Part shown: piece after piece, positions 19,168-31,509 of the stretch
Layout of the letters: each line of letters starts with the position of its first letter
Position numbering within the stretch: the first letter of the stretch is position 1
Assembly: GCA_016782835.1 (NCBI GenBank)
Contig: JADHXS010000005.1
Coordinates: 1-43,894, forward strand
DNA: 43,894 nt
Direction: 5' to 3'
Source of the DNA: Phycisphaerae bacterium
Lineage (GTDB): Bacteria > Planctomycetota > Phycisphaerae > Sedimentisphaerales > Anaerohalosphaeraceae
The notes under the pieces: generated by a model
Told to the model about the DNA's origin: nothing
What the model saw: only the letters and a program-made list of their open reading frames with translations
Database searches by the model: none
Translations under genes and position numbers: made by a program

Positions 19168-19836
19168 CTACCGGGTATGCACAACAATCTCGACACGGCG
19201 ATTCTTGGCTTTGCCTGCCGATGTTGAATTACTGGCAACCGGTCGGCTCTCACCACAGGCAACAGCACGAATCCCCTCGGAGCGAACACCGCGGTCAACC
19301 AAATAACGCAAAACAGTTAATGCGCGTTCCGCCGATAAATCCCAGTTATCTTTGTACAGATCCTTGGTCTTGCGAATCGGATCCGTATCCGTATGCCCGA
19401 CAACATCAACCATCTTGCCGGAGTAACGCTCGCGAAGAACACTGTAAATATGATCCAGTTCGGAACTGGTCGCTTTCAGCAGCGTGGCTTTTCCGGAACC
19501 AAAGAGAATTGCATTGGGTAACGTCACGGTAATCGTACCGGCGGCTTCATCCACCGCAACCTGCCCGACCTTGAACCCGGTGTCCTGCGCTGATGTCTTT
19601 TGTGATTTCAGCGCGTTTAGTTCGCTTTGGCAACTGGCAAGCTGCTGATTCAGCTGACCCTGATCAGCGGCATTGCTGTCCAGCGATGTAACGCAGTTTT
19701 CATACAAGCCCTTTAAATTCTGATGTTCGACTTCCAACGAATTGTACTTTTTCTTCCAATTAGTACAACCGGTCAGAACCATCGCTGCGATAACCATTGC
19801 ACAAACCATCGTGATGCTTTTTACATTGTGTTTCAT
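19168..19836 (-). CDS. OmpA-family peptidoglycan-associated lipoprotein
   Basis: Start refined to MKHNVKSITMVCAMVIAAMVLTGC lipobox; C-terminal OmpA domain (VVGHTDTDPIRKTKDLYKDNWDLSAERALTVLRYLVDRGV...NRRVEIVVHT). Confidence 0.88.
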   Translation of the reverse strand: MKHNVKSITMVCAMVIAAMVLTGCTNWKKKYNSLEVEHQNLKGLYENCVTSLDSNAADQGQLNQQLASCQSELNALKSQKTSAQDTGFKVGQVAVDEAAGTITVTLPNAILFGSGKATLLKATSSELDHIYSVLRERYSGKMVDVVGHTDTDPIRKTKDLYKDNWDLSAERALTVLRYLVDRGVRSEGIRAVACGESRPVASNSTSAGKAKNRRVEIVVHTR

Positions 19837-19867
19837 AATGGACCTCCCTTTCGTTTCCTCGATAAAG

Positions 19868-21046
19868 CTAAAAACCATAATAGTTCGTAAGGACATTTTG
19901 TATCCAATCATGGAAGATAATAACGGCAAACACGCCCAAAAACAAGAACGGACCGTAAGGAATTTGCCGCATTTTTTTAAAAATTGCCTGATAGAGTGCC
20001 CAGAGGATGCCAAAAAAAGGCGCCAGAAAAAATGCCAACACCACCCATTTGGCCCCGATGACCGCCCCGGCGGCACCCATCAGGTGGACATCGCCCAGTC
20101 CCATAGCCTCCTTATTGAAGGCTAATGTGCCGAAAATCCGGGTTGCCCAGACCACCGCACAACCCGCCATATAGCCAGCCAGACTGCCCAACAGGCCTGA
20201 AATAACGGGAAATTCGATGAAAGACACCCACTTTTCCGAGACAGATGGCAATTGTGTGATTTTCAGGGCTACACCTGCCCCAATGATAACAGGTACTAAA
20301 AAAACGATTTCTTTGAGGACTTCATGGCGGTCATTATATTCCGGTTCATTGTTCCCGGCGTGCTTGACCGAGTCAATATCGTCACTTTCTTCCTGTTCGT
20401 CCATTTCATAGCTGGGTTTAATAAGTCCTGTAAAAAGACCGATAAGGGATATAATTAAGCCTATGGTGCCGCCCAGGGCGACCGCCGCGGTCTTCGGAGA
20501 CTCTGCGACATCCGGAAAAAGGTCTATCGCTTCGGTTCCCGGCACAAATCGGGCCGCTGCAGAGCCTACAAGGCCTACCAGCGTCACAAACCAGCATAAT
20601 TCAAGGGGGATGATAAACAGCTCCAGATCGATGGCAGAGGCCGCCAAAAAGACTGCTGAGAGCGTCATCGTCACCCCATAGAACAGCCAGCCGCCGCCAA
20701 AGAACTGCTGCATGGGGCTTTGGCCGGACATCCCCACGTCCCGAAGTCCAAACCAGAAAAAGCACAGGTAAATACCGCCGAATAAAGCCGCCGTCAGTAA
20801 TTCCACAAGGAAATAGCGGTATGAAATAGGCTCTTTGCAATCCGGACATTTACCCCGGAGAATAAGCCAGGAAAACAGCGGAATATTATTATAAAACCGA
20901 ATCGGCGTATTACAAGCCGGACATGCCGAGGGCGGGCTGACCAGGGACTTTTCCCGCGGCAGACGATAGATGACCACGTTCAGGAAACTGCCTACGCAGG
21001 CTCCGAACGCAAAAATAAACACCAGCCAAATCCATTCGACTGCCAT
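19868..21046 (-). CDS. Prepilin peptidase (A24 family, PilD/GspO-like)
   Basis: FAFGACVGSFLNVVIYRLPREKS; zinc CPACNT...CPDCKEPIS; C-terminal MGLGDVHLMGAAGAVIG. Confidence 0.92.
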   Translation of the reverse strand: MAVEWIWLVFIFAFGACVGSFLNVVIYRLPREKSLVSPPSACPACNTPIRFYNNIPLFSWLILRGKCPDCKEPISYRYFLVELLTAALFGGIYLCFFWFGLRDVGMSGQSPMQQFFGGGWLFYGVTMTLSAVFLAASAIDLELFIIPLELCWFVTLVGLVGSAAARFVPGTEAIDLFPDVAESPKTAAVALGGTIGLIISLIGLFTGLIKPSYEMDEQEESDDIDSVKHAGNNEPEYNDRHEVLKEIVFLVPVIIGAGVALKITQLPSVSEKWVSFIEFPVISGLLGSLAGYMAGCAVVWATRIFGTLAFNKEAMGLGDVHLMGAAGAVIGAKWVVLAFFLAPFFGILWALYQAIFKKMRQIPYGPFLFLGVFAVIIFHDWIQNVLTNYYGF

Positions 21047-21079
21047 GGTTTACCTTTCTTCAATCAGGGTTCAAAAACT

Positions 21080-21109
21080 CTGGATTCCCGCCTTCGCGGG
21101 AATGACAAG
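21080..21109. repeat. Dispersed palindromic repeat, copy 1
   Basis: ctggATTCCCGCcttcGCGGGAATgacaag: perfect 8-bp stem with TGGATT/AATGACAAG flanks. Confidence 0.7.
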
Positions 21110-21130
21110 AAGTCTATTATTCCCCTATAC

Positions 21131-22390
21131 CTATTTCTTTTTCGATTTCGATTTGGTCTTTTTGCTCTTGGCCGATGTCTGACGCTCAACAATACCGGCA
21201 ACCGTCATCGGCAAGCCAAACAGCTTAATAAAGCCGGTTGCGTCGGTGGAGTCATATTCTTTACCCATCGTGAAACTGGCCAAATGCGGATTGTACAGGC
21301 TCTTGGGGCTTTTGACGCCTGCCAGCGTCGCCTGTCCCTTGTAGAGCTTGAGCCGGACGGTACCTGACATGTTTTCCTGTGTTACGTTAACAAACGCATC
21401 CAGCGCCTCCCGCAACTTACAGAACCATTGGCCGTAATAAACCATTTCGGCATATTTGAGAGAAATCTGCTGTTTATAATGAGCCGTTTCCCGATCCAGC
21501 ACCAGCATCTCCAGTGCCCGGTGCGCTGTACTCAAAATTGTCCCGCCGGGCGTTTCATACACGCCTCGGGACTTCATGCCGACCAACCGATTCTCCACCA
21601 GGTCAGCCTGACCAACGCCGTGCAGCCCGCCGATTTCGTTGAGCTGTTCGATTAATTTCACGCCACCGACAGCCCGGCCGTTCAATTTGACGGGAATGCC
21701 CTTTTCGAAGCCGATTTCGACATAATCCGCTTTGTTCGGCGTTTTGGAAACAGGCCGACTGATAACAAACAAGTTCTCTTTCGGTTCGTTCCACGGGTCT
21801 TCTAAGTCGGCGCCTTCATGGCTGATGTGCCACAGGTTCCGGTCTTGTGAATAAATTTTCTTTTTCGTCTGGACAATCGGCACCTTGTGCTTTTTGGCAT
21901 AGTCAACCGCCGCTTCCCGGCTGGTCAATGTAAAGTTCGGGTCTTTCCATGGGGCAATAATCTTTAGCTTCGGATCCAGTGCCAAAAACGTCAGTTCGAA
22001 TCGAACCTGGTCATTGCCCTTGCCGGTAGCACCGTGCGAAACGGCTGTCGCACCGGTCTGGTGAGCAATATCTACCTGATGCTTGGCAATCAGCGGCCGG
22101 GCAATACTCGTACCCAAGAGATAACCGTTTTCGTAAATAGCTCCGCTTTTGAGCATCGGCCAGATGTAATCTTCGACAAATTCCTTCCGCAGGTCTTTGA
22201 CCACACATTTAACCGCGCCGGTCGCAAGAGCTTTTTCCTTGATGCCCACCAATTCACTGCCCTGTCCGAGTTCGGCCGCAAAAGCCACCACCTCATAGCC
22301 ATAGGTCTCTTTGAGCCACGGCAGAATCACACTCGTATCCAGACCGCCGCTGTAAGCGAGCACAACTTTTTCCTGTTTATTCTTTGCCAT
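21131..22390 (-). CDS. argG: Argininosuccinate synthase
   Basis: 419 aa; [24 protein letters not shown] and [14 protein letters not shown] motifs. Confidence 0.97.
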   Translation of the reverse strand: MAKNKQEKVVLAYSGGLDTSVILPWLKETYGYEVVAFAAELGQGSELVGIKEKALATGAVKCVVKDLRKEFVEDYIWPMLKSGAIYENGYLLGTSIARPLIAKHQVDIAHQTGATAVSHGATGKGNDQVRFELTFLALDPKLKIIAPWKDPNFTLTSREAAVDYAKKHKVPIVQTKKKIYSQDRNLWHISHEGADLEDPWNEPKENLFVISRPVSKTPNKADYVEIGFEKGIPVKLNGRAVGGVKLIEQLNEIGGLHGVGQADLVENRLVGMKSRGVYETPGGTILSTAHRALEMLVLDRETAHYKQQISLKYAEMVYYGQWFCKLREALDAFVNVTQENMSGTVRLKLYKGQATLAGVKSPKSLYNPHLASFTMGKEYDSTDATGFIKLFGLPMTVAGIVERQTSAKSKKTKSKSKKK

Positions 22391-22689
22391 CTCTTTCGAT
22401 TTCCTTAAATTTCAATTTACAGACATCACTGAAAGCCGAATTATAACAGGCCCCTGGCAGGATGACAACATTGTTTTTCGACCAAATTGAATGGTTGGGG
22501 AATCGGATTCAAAAAGACGGACCTGATAAACATGGCCTTCACAGGACCGTCGTTAAAATGCACATATCCGGCAGTTTCCAGCATAGGGAATCTAATACAG
22601 ATGGTACGATTTCTTTTTAGGAATCATCTCCCTTGATACATTTATGATGCGGTGCCGAAAAAAAGAAGCTGCATTGAGATAGGAGTCGG

Positions 22690-24249
22690 TCAGGAATTCA
22701 ACTGTAATTTTTCACAGACAATCTGCCGCATTTGGTCTTCGTTTGGCTCATCACCGATGAAGATTTTGTACTGGGCCATTGCCTGGCGGATGTACATTTC
22801 AGCGCCATTGACAATCGTTGCTCCAGCGGCTTTGGCGTTTTTGAGCAGTTTGGTTTCCAGCGGATTATACACCGTATCAAATACCGTCATATCCGCATTC
22901 AGTACGCCCTCCGGCACGGGACAGGTCTCGACATTCGGATGCATCCCCAGGCTTGTGCAGTTAATTGTAATCTGCGCATCGGTCTGCGGTAGTTCATCGA
23001 TTCCCGCCGCCCGACAGCGAAATTCCTTTGCCAGGGACCTTGCCTTCTGGACCGTACGGTTATAGATCGTCACCCTAGCCCCCACATCGACCAATCCCGC
23101 CACCACCGCGCGGGCCGCTCCGCCGGCGCCGATGACGGCCACCTTCATCGCATGGAGGTCGTGTCTGTCGCCGGCCATGACCGAAGCCAGTGCATCCATC
23201 GCCCCGGCATAGTCGGTGTTATAGGCACTCAAAATTCCATTGAAGCCGACTTTGAGCGTGTTCACCGCCCCGATTGCTTCGGCGAGATTGTCCACATATT
23301 CGCCATGCTGATTGGCGTAATCCAGGGCGTGGGTCTTGTGCGGAATGGTAACGCTGAACCCGCCGAATCCCATGTGCGAACGGCCGGACACATTTTTCAG
23401 GAATGCGTTAAATTCCAGTTTTTCCCCTTCGACAAGAAACGGCACATAAACCGCATTGACGTCATTGGAATCAAAACAGGCGTTATACAGTGTCGGGCCG
23501 AGCGAGTGGCCCACCGGATTGCCGATCAGCCCGAAGATTTCCGTCTGGGCGTTCAGATTATCCCAGCGGTAAATTGTTTTCATCTGCCGAACCGAAATCT
23601 GCCCCGGAGCCGAGGCACTTTCGTCATCGAGCGACGCAAACGTTAAAAACGCACCGAACTTTTTGGCCAGTATGCGCGAGACCTGCCCGGCCAGCCCCAT
23701 CGCAAACGCAATCACCGGACAGTCCGCTTCAGACAATAAATCAAACGCGGCAAAACAGTCATTGATATGCCGGGCTTTATAAACGATTTTTGGAATTGCT
23801 TCCGGGTAGACTGCGAGAATTGATTCGTAAATCAACTTTATGTCTTCGAAGGGACCTGTGAAGTTATGTCGGGAAATGATTAATTGTGTGCTCGGATATT
23901 GCTCCAGCATGGCACGCAGCACGGATTGGACATCCGGGTGCTTGAAATTTTCATACTCAATATCGACAAATTCCGCCCCTGCGACAATCGCTTCGCGTAA
24001 AATACTTAACCGAAGGGATTGGCCCAATTCGGCAACACCGCCTTCGGCCTTGTCCCGGCACGTGACAATAACGGGAAGTTCTTTTTTCTTCGCCATCGCC
24101 ACAAGCTTCGCTGTGACTTCAGGAGATGGAGATGTCAGCGAGTCCGTGCGAATTTCAATCGCCTCAGCTCCCTGCTCTTTGGCGGCTTGCACCTTCGGTT
24201 CAAAACTGATTTCGTCTTTGGCTAAGATAGAAACCGTTAAATACGTCAT
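22690..24249 (-). CDS. aroDE: Bifunctional type I 3-dehydroquinate dehydratase / shikimate dehydrogenase fusion
   Basis: N-terminal MTYLTVSILAKD...EIRTDSL, IVTCRDKAEGG, LIISRHNF; C-terminal FGLIGNPVGHSLGPTLYNACF...VIGAGGAARAVVAGL...YNPLETKLL. Start refined from 24291. Confidence 0.93.
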   Translation of the reverse strand: MTYLTVSILAKDEISFEPKVQAAKEQGAEAIEIRTDSLTSPSPEVTAKLVAMAKKKELPVIVTCRDKAEGGVAELGQSLRLSILREAIVAGAEFVDIEYENFKHPDVQSVLRAMLEQYPSTQLIISRHNFTGPFEDIKLIYESILAVYPEAIPKIVYKARHINDCFAAFDLLSEADCPVIAFAMGLAGQVSRILAKKFGAFLTFASLDDESASAPGQISVRQMKTIYRWDNLNAQTEIFGLIGNPVGHSLGPTLYNACFDSNDVNAVYVPFLVEGEKLEFNAFLKNVSGRSHMGFGGFSVTIPHKTHALDYANQHGEYVDNLAEAIGAVNTLKVGFNGILSAYNTDYAGAMDALASVMAGDRHDLHAMKVAVIGAGGAARAVVAGLVDVGARVTIYNRTVQKARSLAKEFRCRAAGIDELPQTDAQITINCTSLGMHPNVETCPVPEGVLNADMTVFDTVYNPLETKLLKNAKAAGATIVNGAEMYIRQAMAQYKIFIGDEPNEDQMRQIVCEKLQLNS

Positions 24250-24320
24250 AAATCCAACGTATAGCCGCATCTCCGGAAAAATGCAAGCCAAAAGTGTCTA
24301 CATTTTACGGTTTTAACATC

Positions 24321-24962
24321 TTACTGATTCGCCTTGTTTTCTTCGGGGGAATATTTGACGGAACATCCATACGATTTGGTGTGAGGCACCGTTATTTCCT
24401 GATTCGCAAGCAGTTGCGTCAACGCTTGATCGACATAATTGATATACGTTTCAGGTTTGCGACCCATGGGTGCATTATCTATGGCTCCTTGATAGACAAT
24501 CGCGGCGTTTTTGTCAATGATAAACAGGTGCGGTGTTGTCTTGGCATTATATTTTCGACCGACCGTGCCGTCTGTATCGACCAACAGCGTTTGTTTTTCA
24601 ATCCCCTGTTTGTCCGCCCATGTCTTTATCGATTCGGGGGTTGCATAATGGGTGCTGTTGATTGTCAGCCAAATTACCCCTTGATCCGCATACTTTTTGG
24701 CGAGATCCGTCATCGTATGTACTCGGTCATTGTAATGCGCTTTGACAAACGGACAGTCATAGTTCGTCCATTCCAGTACAACCACTTTGCCTTTAAGCCC
24801 ACTTAGCTGCACTTGGTTGCCATTCACATCTTTCAATACAAAATCGGGGGCATTGCCCGTGGTTTTATCTTTTTCTTCGTTTTGACCAGCGTTCACTGCT
24901 GTATAGCCCGCCATTAGAAAGACAGATAACACTCCGATCAATACTTTTAGCTTAACGTCCAT
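24321..24962 (-). CDS. Exported thioredoxin-fold (AhpC/TSA-like) protein
   Basis: 213 aa; signal peptide; APDFVLKDVNGNQVQLSGLKGKVVVLEWTNYDCPFVKAHYND. Confidence 0.85.
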   Translation of the reverse strand: MDVKLKVLIGVLSVFLMAGYTAVNAGQNEEKDKTTGNAPDFVLKDVNGNQVQLSGLKGKVVVLEWTNYDCPFVKAHYNDRVHTMTDLAKKYADQGVIWLTINSTHYATPESIKTWADKQGIEKQTLLVDTDGTVGRKYNAKTTPHLFIIDKNAAIVYQGAIDNAPMGRKPETYINYVDQALTQLLANQEITVPHTKSYGCSVKYSPEENKANQ

Positions 24963-25179
24963 GATTTTATCCTTTCAAAATATTCTTCTTATTCCCCATT
25001 CTATCAGTATGGTTCTACGGATAGACGAGTACCCGGTTCATGGGAATCTAAGAATTTCGAATTTAATCTTGGACAAGAGGATTGATTCTTTTTTCAATAA
25101 GAGGAGTCAATTTATTCGATATAGTCTATAGAGAGGAACAATAAACCGCAGTAACAGAAAAGATAAGGCATTGTAAAAT

Positions 25180-25953
25180 ATGAAGTTAGCTGATTTTTCC
25201 AGGATTTTCGTACTCTCCCTGTCATTACTTTTGTCGTTGGCAGGCTGTCAAGGCGGACAACACAAAGACCCATATGCTCCGGTTATTCAGACGCCGCAAC
25301 GGATTTTCGGCAAAATACTCGGCTATTCCGTTCAGCAGCGTCCCATCGAATTACTGACGGCGGGAACGGGGGCGGAAGTGGTTTTGGTGATTGCAACTAT
25401 CCACGGTAATGAAGAGGCCGGGACGCCGCTTGTTTACGAACTGCTTAAAGTGCTTCAGCAGCGTCCGCAACTTCTGTCGTCTCGGAGCGTGCTAATCGTA
25501 CCGGTGACTAATCCGGACGGGATGGCCTTGCGAACCCGCACCAATGCCGCCGGGATCGACTTGAATCGCAACTTCTCCGCACCCAACCGTATCAATAATG
25601 ACAATTATGGACTGTCCGGATTATCAGAGCCGGAATCGCAAATCCTGCATACGTTGATCGTGAATCGAAAGCCCATTCGAATTCTCAGCATTCATCAGCC
25701 GCTTATTTGCATTGACTATGACGGTCCCGGCGAGGGGATTGCCCGGCGGATGCAGATGTATTGCAGTCTGCCAGTAAAAAAACTGGGCGCACAGCCTGGT
25801 TCGCTCGGCTCGTTTGCCGGGGTGGAACAGAACATCCCGATTATCACGCTGGAACTGAAACGATCTGATTCACAATTGTCCGCTCGCGAATTATGGGCCG
25901 AATACGGCCCCGCGGTGCTGGCATTTATCACATATCCAAACTGGCCTTATTGA
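25180..25953 (+). CDS. M14-family zinc carboxypeptidase lipoprotein (MpaA-like)
   Basis: Lipobox LSLAGC; ATIHGNEEAG (HxxE); VTNPDGMALRTRTNAAGIDLNRNF; SIHQP; ITLELK. Confidence 0.85.
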   Translation: MKLADFSRIFVLSLSLLLSLAGCQGGQHKDPYAPVIQTPQRIFGKILGYSVQQRPIELLTAGTGAEVVLVIATIHGNEEAGTPLVYELLKVLQQRPQLLSSRSVLIVPVTNPDGMALRTRTNAAGIDLNRNFSAPNRINNDNYGLSGLSEPESQILHTLIVNRKPIRILSIHQPLICIDYDGPGEGIARRMQMYCSLPVKKLGAQPGSLGSFAGVEQNIPIITLELKRSDSQLSARELWAEYGPAVLAFITYPNWPY

Positions 25954-26004
25954 CGAATAAAAGTAGTATCAAAAATGCGAACTTGGTCCGGATAGCTGTT
26001 TAGA

Positions 26005-26035
26005 TGGATTCTTCGCCTTCAGCTTAAAATGACAA
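26005..26035. repeat. Dispersed repeat relative, diverged centre (copy 3)
   Basis: tggattcttcgccttcagcttaaaatgacaa shares TGGATT...AATGACAA flanks with the copies at 21080 and 29958. Confidence 0.4.
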
Positions 26036-26060
26036 CGGACGGTGGTTGGCAGATGATATT

Positions 26061-26086
26061 CGCATGGCTTACGCCATGGCGTTTTT
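26061..26086. terminator. Hairpin terminator between convergent M14 peptidase and idh genes
   Basis: cgCATGGC-ttac-GCCATGgcgttttt. Confidence 0.65.
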
Positions 26087-26149
26087 ATTGGCCCTTTTTT
26101 AAACCGGTCACTGACGTTTCCGGCTCTGGTTATTGTGGTGTATACAATA

Positions 26150-28429
<2,280 letters not shown>

Positions 28430-28447
28430 TTACGATGAAAGTGTTGA

Positions 28448-28521
28448 GTGGCAGCCACTGAGCATAGCGAAGTGGATGGCTATTGGCGTCCATCCACCTC
28501 ATTTCATTCGGTGGCTGCCAC
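28448..28521. repeat. Nested inverted repeat in the idh-lpxK intergenic region
   Basis: Outer arms GTGGCAGCCAC (28448-28458) and GTGGCTGCCAC (28511-28521); inner arms GTGGATGG (28472-28479) and CCATCCAC (28490-28497). Confidence 0.7.
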
Positions 28522-28631
28522 CCAATCAAAGCCCGCATCCTACTATTTGACGCCAAAATGTCAATTAAAAATCAGGAAGCAATTTCCGCGTGGACACGGC
28601 CCACCGTACATTTTTGTGAATTCGGGATATC

Positions 28632-28656
28632 CACGGCCTGACTTTGTCAGACCGTG
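28632..28656. repeat. Small palindromic repeat, copy A
   Basis: CACGGCCTGAC-TTT-GTCAGACCGTG, followed by CCACCCC. Confidence 0.7.
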
Positions 28657-28696
28657 CCACCCCACCGACAGGAAACCAACTGGATATCCACACCCC

Positions 28697-28721
28697 CACG
28701 GCCAAGCAAAGCTTGACCGTG
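28697..28721. repeat. Small palindromic repeat, copy B
   Basis: CACGGCCAAGC-AAA-GCTTGACCGTG, followed by CCACCCC; same outer stem as copy A, different but self-complementary inner stem. Confidence 0.7.
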
Positions 28722-28782
28722 CCACCCCGTGCACAAAACAGGGCATAAAGAATCTTTATTGTCGCAAGACGGGAGTATTCTT

Positions 28783-28811
28783 TTGACATCCGGGGGGTTG
28801 GGGGGTATGCT
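28783..28811 (+). promoter_or_regulatory. Sigma70-like promoter for the LPS operon with a G-rich spacer
   Basis: TTGACA - tccggggggttgggggg (17 nt) - TATGCT, about 50 nt upstream of lpxK. Confidence 0.6.
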
Positions 28812-28861
28812 ATTGCGTTTTGTATGGCCATTACAGGCTCTGGTCTGCATAGAAGTGAAAT

Positions 28862-29953
28862 ATGGCAGCCGATTACGGGAATATTTGCTTGAATCAGGAA
28901 ACTTATCGACGGATTGTTTCGGGAGAAGACCGGCGTTTCGCAGCGGGGATGTTACGGGTCCTGCTTCGGGCGGCGGGTCTGTTGTACGGGGTGGTGGTGG
29001 CTGTTCGCAACAAGCTGTATGACCTCGGCGTTTTGAAGTCGTATTCCGTCGATGCGGGTGTGATTTGTGTCGGGAACCTGACGGCCGGCGGAACGGGCAA
29101 AACCCCCCTTGTTATCTGGCTGTGCCGTTATTTGGAACAAAAGGGGCTGAAGTGCGCGGTTTTAACACGCGGATATAAGACCAGTGCCGGACAGATGACG
29201 GACGAACCGGCACTTTTGGCGAAGGCTTGCGGCGATGTGCCGGTGATCGTCAATTCAGACCGTGTTATGGGTGCTCGAAAAGCCATTGAAAAGCATCACG
29301 CACAAATACTGATACTGGATGACGGTTTCCAGCATCGACGGCTCCGGCGGGATATGGATATTGTTGCGATTGATGCAACCTGTCCGTTCGGCTACGGGCG
29401 AATACTCCCGGCGGGATTATTGCGGGAATCGATACACTCATTGAAACGCGCCGGGGCGGTCGTTATCACCCGCACCAATCAGGTTGAACCGGAATGTATA
29501 CAGGCCATTGAAACGCAAATCCGGAAAATTGCATCCGACTTGCCTATCGCTAAAACCGTCCATCAGTTGAACTATGCCCTGACCGTAAAAAACGAAAAAA
29601 TCGCGCTGGATGAATTGGTCGGCAAACCGGTGTTCGCCTTCTGCGGTATCGGGAATCCTGAGGCGTTCTTTTTAAGCCTCAAACAGAGCGGTCTAAACCT
29701 CGTCGGCACACGGATATTTGACGACCACCATGCCTACACGGAGGAAGACATGAAGGCACTTTTTGAACGGGCCGGCCGATGCGGTGCCGGGATTGTTTTG
29801 TGCACACAAAAGGATTGGGTTAAAAGTGCCCTGCTGGCACCGAAAACAAAAGATTTTGTTTTTGCGCATCTGGCAATGGAACTGGACTTTGTCGAGGGAT
29901 TTGATAAAATAAGCAGTCGGTTGGATGAACTTATTGAAAAAAATAAAATGTAA
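28862..29953 (+). CDS. lpxK: Tetraacyldisaccharide 4'-kinase
   Basis: 363 aa; VICVGNLTAGGTGKTPLVIWL; ILDDGFQHRRLRRDMDIVAIDA; FCGIGNPEAFF. Confidence 0.95.
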   Translation: MAADYGNICLNQETYRRIVSGEDRRFAAGMLRVLLRAAGLLYGVVVAVRNKLYDLGVLKSYSVDAGVICVGNLTAGGTGKTPLVIWLCRYLEQKGLKCAVLTRGYKTSAGQMTDEPALLAKACGDVPVIVNSDRVMGARKAIEKHHAQILILDDGFQHRRLRRDMDIVAIDATCPFGYGRILPAGLLRESIHSLKRAGAVVITRTNQVEPECIQAIETQIRKIASDLPIAKTVHQLNYALTVKNEKIALDELVGKPVFAFCGIGNPEAFFLSLKQSGLNLVGTRIFDDHHAYTEEDMKALFERAGRCGAGIVLCTQKDWVKSALLAPKTKDFVFAHLAMELDFVEGFDKISSRLDELIEKNKM

Positions 29954-29957
29954 TTCG

Positions 29958-29989
29958 CTGGATTCGGCGCCATTCGCGGGAATGACAAG
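29958..29989. repeat. Dispersed palindromic repeat, copy 2 (degenerate left arm)
   Basis: ctggattcggcgccattcgcgggaatgacaag; right half identical to copy 1 at 21080. Confidence 0.65.
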
Positions 29990-30012
29990 CTATACATTCT
30001 GAAAGATGTGAA

Positions 30013-31509
30013 ATGAGTTATACGAAACTATTAAAAGCCGTTACCAATTTCGGCTCGCCAAAGGTACTTTTGGTCGGGGACTTCATGCTGGACAGCTATG
30101 TTTACGGGGATGCGCTGCGAATCAGTCCGGAGGCACCGGTTCAGGTGCTAAAAGTCGTCAAGCGGGAATACGCCGGGGGCGGGGCCTCTTCGGTCGCGGC
30201 AGATATCACAACACTGGGAGCTAAATGTATTTGTGCCGGGGTCATTGGCAAAGACACCAACGGTCAGCGTCTTCGAAAAATTCTGCTGGACACCGGCGCG
30301 GATATCAGCGGCCTGCTGGAGGTTGAAAATCATCCGACCATTACCAAAGAGCGAATTATCGGTTTGGCGCAACATCGGCACCGGCAACAGCTTCTGCGCG
30401 TTGATGAAGAGTGTACCGACCCGCTTTCGGAGCAGGACACTCGGCGACTGCTTGATGTTTATCAGAACCAACTCAAAGCGTGCGATATTGTTTGCCTGCA
30501 GGATTATAATAAAGGGATTCTGATGCCGGCCTTCTGTCAGGAATTGATATCACTGGCGCAACAGGCGGGCAAAAAAGTATTGGTAGACCCACCGCTGGAT
30601 CATGATTACGCCAAGTTTACGGGAGCGACACTTGTTACGCCGAACCGTAAGGAAACCTCGCGTGCCGTCGGCTTTGAAATTCAGACTGTCGCGGATGCGA
30701 ACAAGGCCTCGCAAATCCTGCGTGACAAACTGCAACTGGAAACAGTTGTCATTACGCTTGACAAGGAAGGCGCCTTTTTGCGAACCGCCGCAATTGCAGA
30801 GCACATCCCCACCCTTCCTCGCAATGTGTATGACGTTACGGGCGCGGGGGATATGATGTTGGCGATGTTAGCCGTTGCCATAGCCGCGGGATGTGATGAA
30901 ATGACCAGCCTTCAGCTTGCCAATATCGCCAGCGGGATTGAGGTGGAAAAATTCGGCGTGGCTACCGTCAGCGTTGATGAAATCGTAAATGAAATCATTT
31001 CGACCCACAAAGGTAAAACCGGCAAAGTTCTGTCAAACGATGAACTTATTCGTCATTTAGAATACCATCATCAACAGAAAGAAACGATTGTCTTTACAAA
31101 CGGGTGTTTTGATGTGCTGCATCGGGGACATATCGACTATTTGAAATTCTGCAAAGAACAGGGAGACATTGTCGTCGTCGGCCTCAATAGCGACAGTTCC
31201 GTTCGGCAACTCAAGGGACCGGAGCGACCGATTAACAATCAGCACGACCGAGGCGCTGTATTAGCAGCGTTGGAAAGTGTTGACTATATTTGTGTGTTCG
31301 AAGAACCTGACCCGTTGCGTCTTATTGAGCAGGTTTGTCCGGATGTTCTGGTAAAAGGCACTGACTGGAAAGATAAAGGCGTCATCGGACGGGAATTTGT
31401 GGAGTCGCGCGGCGGACGGGTGGAATTGGCACCACTGGTGGACGGTAAAAGCTCAACATCCACGATTGAAAAAATGAAGAACGTAAACGGCAATTCAGAA
31501 GGAAAGTGA
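30013..31509 (+). CDS. hldE: Bifunctional heptose 7-phosphate kinase / heptose 1-phosphate adenylyltransferase
   Basis: PfkB-type kinase N-terminus (DVTGAGDMMLAMLAVAIAAG) plus nucleotidyltransferase C-terminus (FTNGCFDVLHRGHIDYLKFCKEQGD). Confidence 0.95.
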   Translation: MSYTKLLKAVTNFGSPKVLLVGDFMLDSYVYGDALRISPEAPVQVLKVVKREYAGGGASSVAADITTLGAKCICAGVIGKDTNGQRLRKILLDTGADISGLLEVENHPTITKERIIGLAQHRHRQQLLRVDEECTDPLSEQDTRRLLDVYQNQLKACDIVCLQDYNKGILMPAFCQELISLAQQAGKKVLVDPPLDHDYAKFTGATLVTPNRKETSRAVGFEIQTVADANKASQILRDKLQLETVVITLDKEGAFLRTAAIAEHIPTLPRNVYDVTGAGDMMLAMLAVAIAAGCDEMTSLQLANIASGIEVEKFGVATVSVDEIVNEIISTHKGKTGKVLSNDELIRHLEYHHQQKETIVFTNGCFDVLHRGHIDYLKFCKEQGDIVVVGLNSDSSVRQLKGPERPINNQHDRGAVLAALESVDYICVFEEPDPLRLIEQVCPDVLVKGTDWKDKGVIGREFVESRGGRVELAPLVDGKSSTSTIEKMKNVNGNSEGK

